This document shows, in pieces, positions 15,493 through 21,208 of a DNA stretch of 21,208 nucleotides; positions within the stretch are counted from its first letter, which is position 1, and each line of letters opens with the position of its first letter. The position numbers and the translations under genes were made by a program. The stretch comes from Chlorobiota bacterium. GTDB lineage: Bacteria > Bacteroidota > Bacteroidia > Flavobacteriales > Flavobacteriaceae. The stretch covers positions 1-21,208 of the forward strand of contig JAADHG010000092.1 in the NCBI GenBank assembly GCA_013151975.1, written 5' to 3'. The notes under the pieces are model-generated. The model saw only the letters and a list, made by a program, of their open reading frames with translations, searched no databases and was not told the origin of the DNA.

Positions 15493-16188
15493 TTAATGAG
15501 ATTTTAATAGTTTTCTCCAAAATACATGTTCGTATAGTCCAGACCAATACATTCCAAAAGTGAAAGCAAAGATTAACTCTTCAATAGGAATACCTAATAT
15601 GAGTATATGAGTTAAGTTATCTAAATTCCAGTATAATTGTACATAATCTGGATAAAAAGGTAAAATACTTCCAAAATAGATAAAATATAATAGCGTAAAA
15701 AGTAACCCACCTACCCATATTTTCCCTTTAAGATCTGGGCGACAATAAAGTGTTGCGAGTCCACCTAAAAACATAGCTATTGTACCACAATAAATATGAT
15801 TAAGTTTTGTAGCAAAAGCTAAGATTATAAATACAATAACTGGTACAAACAATATATAAATATGAAATTTGTGTTGTTTGTGATGTCGTTCTTCATGAGG
15901 TATCTCGGCTAGATTGCTTTTATAAATAAGTCTGTATAATACTGTGCCCAGACCTCCAATTGCAAACGAAAAAATAAAACTTTCGATATCAAACCCTGTA
16001 TTCTCAGCTAAATTAAATAAGGAAGGAGGGAACCAATAGTCTGGTACAAATAATGGTTCTGTAATTCCAAAAGGCATTGTTATAAGGCTCATTTTGAGCA
16101 TTTCCTTTCTAAAGTCTTTTTTATAAAAAAAGACTATTGCCCATAAGGCAAGAATTAATAGAGACCATATAAACCAAACGTACTGCAT
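15493..16188 (-). CDS. Lycopene-cyclase-domain-like membrane protein with internal duplication
   Basis: The 231-residue polytopic protein has about seven membrane helices. The C-terminal half has GIPIEELIFAFTFGMYWSGLYE (199-220; core PIEE at 201-204), which fits the conserved P-x-E-E element of CrtY-c/d (heterodimeric) lycopene cyclases. A matching element sits in the first half (FDIESFIFSFAIGG, then GTVLYR; Glu69 to Tyr85, spaced exactly as Glu203 to Tyr219), each preceded by a PDY (49-51, 180-182). The protein is thus a fused pair of repeats. No phytoene synthase or desaturase is in the window, so cyclase activity on lycopene is unproven, and another polyprenyl or lipid substrate is possible. 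The gene ends 75 bp before the heavy-metal-binding gene and starts 1 bp after the AlbA_2 gene stop. Confidence 0.78.
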   Translation of the reverse strand: MQYVWFIWSLLILALWAIVFFYKKDFRKEMLKMSLITMPFGITEPLFVPDYWFPPSLFNLAENTGFDIESFIFSFAIGGLGTVLYRLIYKSNLAEIPHEERHHKQHKFHIYILFVPVIVFIILAFATKLNHIYCGTIAMFLGGLATLYCRPDLKGKIWVGGLLFTLLYFIYFGSILPFYPDYVQLYWNLDNLTHILILGIPIEELIFAFTFGMYWSGLYEHVFWRKLLKSH

Positions 16189-16189
16189 T

Positions 16190-16999
16190 TTAACTAATTT
16201 TTCTATTCTCTAAATATTTTACTGCTTCTTTTACCGAAAGAGGATGCGTAGCATTTCCTGTTCTTACATAAAAAGTGGTATTCTTACCATCGGTTACATA
16301 AGCTGGGATTTGAGAGGATTCAACATCTATTAAACACACATCTTTTTCATTAAATTGATAAAATGTTACATGGTTTTTATAGCAAAATTCTTGTCCTAAA
16401 AAATTTGAAATTATTTTAAAAACATTTCTTTCATAACCATCTTTGTTAGGATGTTTAAGTGTTTTGTAATCGTTTTCTAGACCAAGAAATTTCCCATCAT
16501 CATCTACACCTATAATTAATTTACCTCCTTTTGCATTCATAAAGCCAGCTATAGTTTTTGCTATAACAAGTTCTAGATCCCTATTAGGCATTTTTTTGAA
16601 GTAATCGTATTTCATTGACGATTTAAATTCTACCCAATCATTTTCACCCAATTCAATTAGCTTTTGTACATCACGTTTAATAATGTGCTCTTGTTTTTTA
16701 ATTAGTTTCTTTTTCTTATTAAAATTAATCCAAATCAGCCCTGAAAGTAATCCTAAAAAGCCGCCTAACGCTGTAAGAGATGCGCTCATTTTAATCATAT
16801 TGAGTGAGAATGATTCTAAAACCTGATCTTTCAAAACTTTTAAAAATAATGAGAATGAATAATCAGTATTTGTATATTCAAACCAATACAAAACTGCAGT
16901 AAACGGATGCACTAGAAAATAAAACACACTTATTCCAATTACTATATGAACCAAAATTATTTTACTGTTTTTCTTCATTATATTGGAATATTTTTTCAA
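16190..16999 (-). CDS. Membrane-anchored AlbA_2 (Schlafen AlbA-type) domain protein
   Basis: The 269-residue protein has two membrane helices (about residues 14-38 and 70-92), then a basic linker (KKKKLIKKQ). From about residue 113 a cytoplasmic AlbA_2 domain follows: LGENDWVEFKSS with Glu124/Lys126, IAKTIAGFMNAKGGKLIIGV (147-165), DDDGKFLGL, and the closing VESSQIPAYV and TFYVRTGNATHPL. AlbA_2 domains occur in Schlafen-type nucleases and in transcription regulators, usually soluble, so tethering to the membrane is unusual. It begins 9 bp after the beta-barrel gene ends. A second ATG at residue 8 is an alternative start. Function is unknown; nucleic-acid or nucleotide binding is the family expectation. 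Confidence 0.85.
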   Translation of the reverse strand: MKKYSNIMKKNSKIILVHIVIGISVFYFLVHPFTAVLYWFEYTNTDYSFSLFLKVLKDQVLESFSLNMIKMSASLTALGGFLGLLSGLIWINFNKKKKLIKKQEHIIKRDVQKLIELGENDWVEFKSSMKYDYFKKMPNRDLELVIAKTIAGFMNAKGGKLIIGVDDDGKFLGLENDYKTLKHPNKDGYERNVFKIISNFLGQEFCYKNHVTFYQFNEKDVCLIDVESSQIPAYVTDGKNTTFYVRTGNATHPLSVKEAVKYLENRKIS

Positions 17000-17008
17000 A
17001 CGGTTATA

Positions 17009-18162
17009 TTATCTTATGTAATTATGCTCTAAATTTAAGAGTTGGTTTCTATCACCAAACTGCTTGTTAAATATTTTATTAAATGAGTAAACAAGTGCAA
17101 ATTGTACACGATGTTCGTTTTTTCCAAATAGCGTTTTTGTGTAGCCATTATTACTAGTAAATCTGTATTGAAAGCCTATATCAAAGTTTTCCCCAAGTCT
17201 ATAGAAACTATTTGCAATCATTATAAATTGGTCTGAATCAGTATTTAAATTTGATAGACTTTTATATCCTCCTCCAAGCGTAAACTGGTAATTTGGTCGC
17301 TTTTGTTTTCGTTTCATATATCTAAAAGTTCCAAAAACCGATGTAGATTGGGTTCTGGTATAATCAAAATAATCGGTTAATGCCGTAATCTCATCCCAAC
17401 CAAAGTTTTGTATGGCTTGAAATTTAAAATCTATAAAATTTATTGGGTCTGGTTTTAAATTTAATGTGGTTGAAAAAATTAAATTCTTTACTGAGGATTT
17501 AAAATCGTTTGAATAACCAGGTCTATCAGTAAAATAGTTGTTATAGCTCACTCCAATTTCTTGCAAAATATTCCTATCCCATTTTTGAACGAATGGCACT
17601 CTATACATAAGTGAGATACCCATAGAATTCAACTTAAAATTATCTGGACTTAAACTATCATAAAAATTTTCACCATGTAATGAAACAAAAAACCGTTGAT
17701 TAAAAATACGTGCATACTCCAGTACATTGGCATATTGATCTCTTTCTGTATTTACACCATCTGAAAACGGATTTAAAGCATATACAAACCTAATAGCATC
17801 ATCATCACGAAGTGTTGGAAACTCATTTAAAATTGTTTGTGTGAGTGTACGACCTACTTTTACTATATTTTTTTCATCTTCAATTCTCATAAAGATATTA
17901 TTGTAAAATACTTGGCCTAAGTCTGAATTGGCATCAGGAAATTGAATTCCTAACACAAATTGTGCTCTCCAGTTATTATATAATTTTAAGTTGAATATAG
18001 TAATTGTGTATCTGAAAAATCAGATACAGCACTAGATTCATCAGAATTAATATTTAAATTTCCTGAAAACACACCTCTAGCACCTACTTCAAACTCGGGA
18101 GTTATTTGCGCGTTTACTACTCCAATAAAGGATAGTAAGATAATAAAAACTATATTTTTCAT
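17009..18162 (-). pseudogene. Outer-membrane beta-barrel protein, split by a frameshift near its 5' end
   Basis: Two reading frames add up to one protein. The ATG at 18162 opens a 58-codon frame with a Sec signal peptide (MKNIVFIILLSFIGVVNA) and the first barrel strand (ITPEFEVGARGVFSGNL ... SDFSDTQLL), then hits a TAA at 17986-17988. The rest (open from 18019) continues as LKLYNNWRAQFVLGIQFPD and on for more than 320 residues of alternating aromatic strands (FVSLHGENFY, FGTFRYM, FQYRF, VQFALVYSF), ending at 17009. Restoring one base gives about 384 residues. The break lies between 17986 and 18019. A GTG at 17956 could start the downstream part, but without a signal peptide it could not be exported. 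Porin or transport function is likely; the substrate is unknown. It may be a sequencing error rather than a true pseudogene. Confidence 0.78.
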
Positions 18163-18247
18163 TTTTAGTGTTTTAATTTTTTAGAATTATTAATATAATT
18201 TTGGGTTAATAAAGAAACATTTTATTCGCTTTTTATTGAATTTGGGT

Positions 18248-18715
18248 TTAACCTTGTTCTTTTATAAACTTATTAGCTAAGTCTTTAGTCCCAAAATAAT
18301 AGACTACACCATCTTTTTTATTTTGTACAATTATTGCGCTTGCTTTGTCAACTTTGTCACCAGTGATTGGGTCTTTAGCGTATCTTACATCTCCAATATT
18401 ATTTTGAATTTTAGCAACACAATTTTCACAACAGCCATAGTATGTTATTCCATTTACCTCAACTGGCAATTGTTTTACAACCATATACCGATCGTTTACC
18501 ATACATACTTTTTCGTTGGAAACTATCTCATATTTATAGTTAACAACATTTTCTTGTGTTGGCTTAGGAACTTGTACTACATCCTCTGTGTTTTGTTGAC
18601 TAATAATTGCGTCTTTTTTAGTACTTGAATTGCATGATAATAAAAGAAACGGAATAGCCATTACTGCTAGTATTACTCTGTAGTTCTGTTTGACAATTAG
18701 TTTTGAATTTTTCAT
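18248..18715 (-). CDS. TRASH/YHS-like Cys-rich lipoprotein (metal-binding)
   Basis: The 155-residue product has a lipoprotein signal (FLLLSC, Cys28) and a low-complexity linker. Residues 71-99 have Cys71 followed by CCENC (95-99), that is C-x23-C-C-x2-C, in the context VCMVNDRYM ... GITYYGCCENCV. This fits the TRASH-like metal-binding layout of copper chaperones and YHS proteins. The C-terminal part (DPITGDKVDKASAIIV, VVYYFGTKDLANKFI) is a second YHS-like unit that lacks Cys. The protein should sit in the periplasm-facing membrane and bind copper or another soft metal, next to the multicopper oxidase, whose stop codon is 46 bp upstream. The family assignment is by motif only. Confidence 0.82.
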   Translation of the reverse strand: MKNSKLIVKQNYRVILAVMAIPFLLLSCNSSTKKDAIISQQNTEDVVQVPKPTQENVVNYKYEIVSNEKVCMVNDRYMVVKQLPVEVNGITYYGCCENCVAKIQNNIGDVRYAKDPITGDKVDKASAIIVQNKKDGVVYYFGTKDLANKFIKEQG

Positions 18716-18761
18716 TGTTTTATTTTTAAATTAGTTTTTATTTTTATTTAGGTATACTAAC

Positions 18762-20045
18762 CTATTCGTCAAGTGCAATTTTTGGCAGTTTATCTTCACC
18801 AAATAACATTTTGTTCATTTTCATTTTTTCATCACCCATTTTCATTTTATCCATTTTCATCCCGCCCATTCCTGTATTAGGGTTAAGCATCGGGTTGCCA
18901 GAGTGTTTAGTAATAATGAGTTCGTCTGCTGGTAAATCTTCATAGACAAGCGCTAATAAATTACCACCTGGATACAGCCCATTATTGGTTACTTTTCTTG
19001 TGTCATGGTCATGAAACGTCCAGATGCCTCTATTTTTGCCTTCTATAATAATGTCGTATGTTTTACCAGCATTTAAAGGGACTGTATTTCTTTTCCATGG
19101 GTGTTCTAAAGGCACACCGTCATCTGCTACCATCCAAAAATCATGGCCATGTAAATGGAGGTTATGAGTTTCGGCTCCTGCATTTATTAAACGAACACGA
19201 ATATTTTCATTTTCTTTAATAAATAAATAAGGTGTTGATGGGTATGACTTACCATTTACGGTGAACCAGTTAGCTTGCGGTAAATCGGCATTAGATCTTC
19301 TACTATTTGAATAAGGCGGAATATAACCGTTTGACATACTATCTAAAAGCTGTTCCTTATTATCAAAAACAGACCATTCTTCAGGAGTAAAACGCCCTTC
19401 TTTCATTAGGAAACTTTGCTGTTTCATACGCTCGAGCATCCCATTCATTTCACCACGTACATAGTTTGTGTCATGGGCAGAATAGACTAAGGTATATTCT
19501 CTTTCATAGGGAAATCTTTTTTTAATTGGATCATTAGGGTTTTCAACAATTAGACTACCAAACATTCCTGCTTGCATATGCATAAGTGTTCCCCAATGGC
19601 AATGATAAAAATGTGTACCTTCAGGTTTAGCAACAAACTCATAGATAAATTCATTTTTTGGCATTACGGGTAATTGCGTAACAAAAGGTACGCCATCCAT
19701 ACGCCAAGGCACATGCATACCATGCCAGTGTATAGTGTGATTTAAATCGGTTTTGTTTATAAATTTCACTCTTACCTTATCGCCAGCATTAACTCTAATT
19801 TCTGGTCCAGGAACAGAATCATTAAAAGCTAGCGTATGATATTTAAATCCAGGTGCTGGTTCGTGTATATGAATATCAATGTACAACTCAAACTCTTTCC
19901 ATTCACCATCCATTTTATGGGGTAATGGTTTTACAAGTCGTTGCAAATTTTCTTCTTTGGCAGTATTTGCCAATAAATTACCAGGAAAAAATAACATCCC
20001 TGCTGTTGAAATTGCTCCTGTTGCCATAAAATCTCTTCTGTCCAT
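18762..20045 (-). CDS. Two-domain multicopper oxidase, Tat-exported, Met-rich tail
   Basis: The 427-residue protein opens with a twin-arginine-like signal (MDRRDFMATGAIS, then a hydrophobic stretch to about residue 26), implying export in folded form. Cupredoxin domain 1 holds HTIHWHG (103-109) and HCHWGTLMHMQAGM (148-161: Cys149, His156, Met161 as type 1 copper ligands). Domain 2 holds HNLHLHGH (294-301) and FHDHD (344-348), where the usual HCH is HDH. The His needed for a trinuclear cluster are therefore present, but the type 1 site is only in domain 1, as in type-B two-domain oxidases. A C-terminal tail (395-413) is rich in Met (GMKMDKMKMGDEKMKMNKM). Expected role: periplasmic oxidation of toxic Cu+ to Cu2+. 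It is preceded by AAACACTAAAA. Confidence 0.93.
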   Translation of the reverse strand: MDRRDFMATGAISTAGMLFFPGNLLANTAKEENLQRLVKPLPHKMDGEWKEFELYIDIHIHEPAPGFKYHTLAFNDSVPGPEIRVNAGDKVRVKFINKTDLNHTIHWHGMHVPWRMDGVPFVTQLPVMPKNEFIYEFVAKPEGTHFYHCHWGTLMHMQAGMFGSLIVENPNDPIKKRFPYEREYTLVYSAHDTNYVRGEMNGMLERMKQQSFLMKEGRFTPEEWSVFDNKEQLLDSMSNGYIPPYSNSRRSNADLPQANWFTVNGKSYPSTPYLFIKENENIRVRLINAGAETHNLHLHGHDFWMVADDGVPLEHPWKRNTVPLNAGKTYDIIIEGKNRGIWTFHDHDTRKVTNNGLYPGGNLLALVYEDLPADELIITKHSGNPMLNPNTGMGGMKMDKMKMGDEKMKMNKMLFGEDKLPKIALDE

Positions 20046-20074
20046 AATTTTTAGTGTTTATTAATAGTAAAATT

Positions 20075-20350
20075 TTATTTGCTTTTAATTTGAGCATTAT
20101 AAAATGCTGCAATACTAGCACCTACAAGCCAGCCAATGATAAATGTTTGGACAACTCCAAAAAATGCTTCTAGTAAGGAAACATCCATTCTAATAATATT
20201 TGTTGTATCTAAGCCATGAAGTAGGCTATTAAAGAACTTTATAGTCCCTTCTTGCCCAGCGGTTATCATTACAATCATGCAGCCTAAGTATATTAAGGCA
20301 CCTGTGAAACCTAAGGCAAAACCAAGTTTTTTTACATTTAATCGATCCAT
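20075..20350 (-). CDS. Small membrane protein, DUF5676-like
   Basis: The 91-residue protein has two hydrophobic helices, about residues 11-31 (FALGFTGALIYLGCMIVMI) and 59-84 (LEAFFGVVQTFIIGWLVGASIAAFYN), with LNVKKLGFALG at the start and a conserved-looking HGLDTTNI before the second. This arrangement matches the DUF5676 family, whose members are often next to heavy-metal genes. No metal ligand set is obvious apart from single Cys24. It starts 19 bp after the SHOCT gene ends and ends 29 bp before the multicopper oxidase gene. The function is unknown. Confidence 0.75.
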   Translation of the reverse strand: MDRLNVKKLGFALGFTGALIYLGCMIVMITAGQEGTIKFFNSLLHGLDTTNIIRMDVSLLEAFFGVVQTFIIGWLVGASIAAFYNAQIKSK

Positions 20351-20369
20351 AATATTTTGTTTAAGATTA

Positions 20370-20588
20370 TTATTTATCTGAGTTTAATATTTTTTTAGCT
20401 TCTTCGAATTCTTCTTTTGAGATTTCGCCTTTGGCAAATCTTTTTTTAAGAATGTCTAATGGGTCTTCTTTTTTTTGTTTTCGGTATGGTAAATCAAATG
20501 GCATAAAGAAAAGCCAAGCTATAAACACCAACCAAATAATCCACCAAATAATGTGCATACCTCCAAAATGTCCGTCATAAAAATGCAT
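20370..20588 (-). CDS. SHOCT-domain small membrane protein
   Basis: The 72-residue protein starts with a His/aromatic patch (MHFYDGHFGGMHIIWW) that continues into one membrane helix (IIWLVFIAWLFFMPF). It ends with a short SHOCT domain, DPLDILKKRFAKGEISKEEF, a compact oligomerisation motif found at the termini of many small bacterial proteins. It belongs to the row of small membrane proteins between the Met-rich protein and the oxidase. The precise role is unknown. Confidence 0.85.
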   Translation of the reverse strand: MHFYDGHFGGMHIIWWIIWLVFIAWLFFMPFDLPYRKQKKEDPLDILKKRFAKGEISKEEFEEAKKILNSDK

Positions 20589-20637
20589 AATGTTTAATTT
20601 TAAGGTTATTAATATTTCTTTTTAAATTTTAGACTCT

Positions 20638-20853
20638 TTAATGATTATGATCGTTTTTATCTTTTGTTTGATTAGAATCTTCATTGTTATGTTTATCATG
20701 ATGATGCATAGGCATAAATAAATGAATTGCAAACATTAAAATGATAAATATAAAGAGCGAACTACCTCCATTTATTCCTAAAGTAGGCGCTAAGAAAATA
20801 AATAGTAAAGGAATTCCACAACCAAGAATCATCCATAAAGTGTGACTTTTCAT
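20638..20853 (-). CDS. Small membrane protein with His-rich tail, DUF2933-like
   Basis: The 71-residue protein has two membrane helices (about 6-25 and 32-48, separated by GINGGSS) and a hydrophilic C-terminus with HLFMPMHHHDKH and a final DHNH. The GCGIPLLFIFLAP segment followed by a helix and LFMPMHHH fits DUF2933-type proteins of copper and silver loci. The His/Met cluster probably binds metal. It starts 12 bp after the Met-rich gene ends. The family call is by eye and moderate. Confidence 0.7.
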   Translation of the reverse strand: MKSHTLWMILGCGIPLLFIFLAPTLGINGGSSLFIFIILMFAIHLFMPMHHHDKHNNEDSNQTKDKNDHNH

Positions 20854-20865
20854 AATATTTAAATT

Positions 20866-21207
20866 TTAATGATGTGATTTGTGCTCTTCATTAGTCATTT
20901 TTCCACTTTTAGCATTATCGCCATTCATCATATTCATGTTCATTCCTTTTTCTCCCATCATTTTCATACAAGATTGCATACACTCGTCACTCATCATACC
21001 TTTTTTGTTCATCATATTCATCATGTTACCCATCATGTTTTTCATCATTTCTGGGTTATTGTTCATCATTTGCATCATATTGCCTTTATCCATCATCATA
21101 CTTTTCATGCTTTTGTTATTCATCATCATCATTTTAGAGGATTCATTGTTCATCATTACATTCATAAAACCACTCATCATATCTTTATTAGACGCAATTT
21201 TATTAAA
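20866..21207 (-). CDS. Very Met-rich metal-binding protein (partial, 5' end beyond right edge)
   Basis: The frame is open to the right edge (114 codons visible; residues before the first internal ATG at 21180 read FNKIASNKD), so the true start lies outside the window. Roughly a third of the visible residues are Met, in clusters such as KMMMMNNKSMKSMMMDKGN and NNPEMMKNMMGNMMNMMN. The segment SDECMQSCMKMMG has a C-x3-C pair, and HKSHH closes the protein. Met clusters of this density bind Cu+ or Ag+ and are known in periplasmic copper-buffering proteins. A signal peptide or lipobox is expected upstream but cannot be seen. It may alternatively start at 21180, but the open frame makes this less likely. 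Confidence 0.82.
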   Translation of the reverse strand, partial: FNKIASNKDMMSGFMNVMMNNESSKMMMMNNKSMKSMMMDKGNMMQMMNNNPEMMKNMMGNMMNMMNKKGMMSDECMQSCMKMMGEKGMNMNMMNGDNAKSGKMTNEEHKSHH

Positions 21208-21208
21208 C

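Noticed and set aside
17009..17956. Treating the 315-residue downstream frame as a complete gene starting at GTG
   Set aside because: It lacks a signal peptide, although it is plainly an outer-membrane barrel, and the missing signal peptide is found just upstream in another frame.
1..21208. Search by eye for transposase, integrase, attachment sites, tRNA and CRISPR repeats
   Set aside because: None seen; the island may be mobile but no boundary lies in this window.

Overview
The window is AT-rich DNA that reads as Bacteroidota, most likely a marine or environmental Flavobacteriaceae. The reasons are the Bacteroidota-style ECF sigma factor/FecR pair, lipoproteins and secreted proteins with short Bacteroidota-type signal peptides, A-rich leaders in place of clear Shine-Dalgarno sites, and the protein families present. 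Apart from the sigma gene, every gene is on the minus strand and is read right to left. No tRNA, rRNA, CRISPR array, transposase or integrase was seen.

Left end (1-1830): a FecR-type anti-sigma factor runs off the left edge, and an ECF sigma-70 factor is divergent from it. A perfect 21-bp-arm palindrome flanked by A and T runs (1789-1830) separates the sigma gene from everything to its right and should terminate in both directions.

Copper core (1902-7211): a SnoaL/DUF4440-like lipoprotein, a CPC-type Cu+-exporting ATPase (CopA) with an HMA domain and two heavy-metal-binding domains, and a CPH-type ATPase (CopB) with a His/Met-rich N-terminus. Copper functions return at the right end (15040-21208): a periplasmic protein with two heavy-metal-binding domains, a TRASH-like Cys lipoprotein, a Tat-exported two-domain multicopper oxidase with a Met-rich tail, small membrane proteins of the DUF5676, SHOCT and DUF2933-like types, and a very Met-rich protein that leaves the window on the right.

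Middle (7265-16999): genes not classically tied to copper sit in the same orientation. They are (a) a three-gene cassette of an ATP-cone/PD-(D/E)XK nuclease, an AAA_28-type P-loop protein and a secreted protein; (b) an APC permease with a Met-rich tail and a two-pore-helix-type K+ channel; (c) a redox/lipid-like group of an FAD oxidoreductase, a membrane-anchored alpha/beta hydrolase and a type II NADH dehydrogenase; and (d) a lycopene-cyclase-domain-like membrane protein 1 bp from a membrane-anchored AlbA_2 protein.

Two genes appear frameshifted. The FAD oxidoreductase breaks at an A8 run and loses a Cys-rich C-terminal tail. An outer-membrane beta-barrel gene is split about 50 codons from its start. 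Overall the region looks like a copper and envelope-stress island: the ATPases clear the cytoplasm, the oxidase detoxifies Cu+ in the periplasm, and Met/His/Cys-rich proteins buffer the metal. The roles of the nuclease cassette and the redox/lipid group are inferred from position only.
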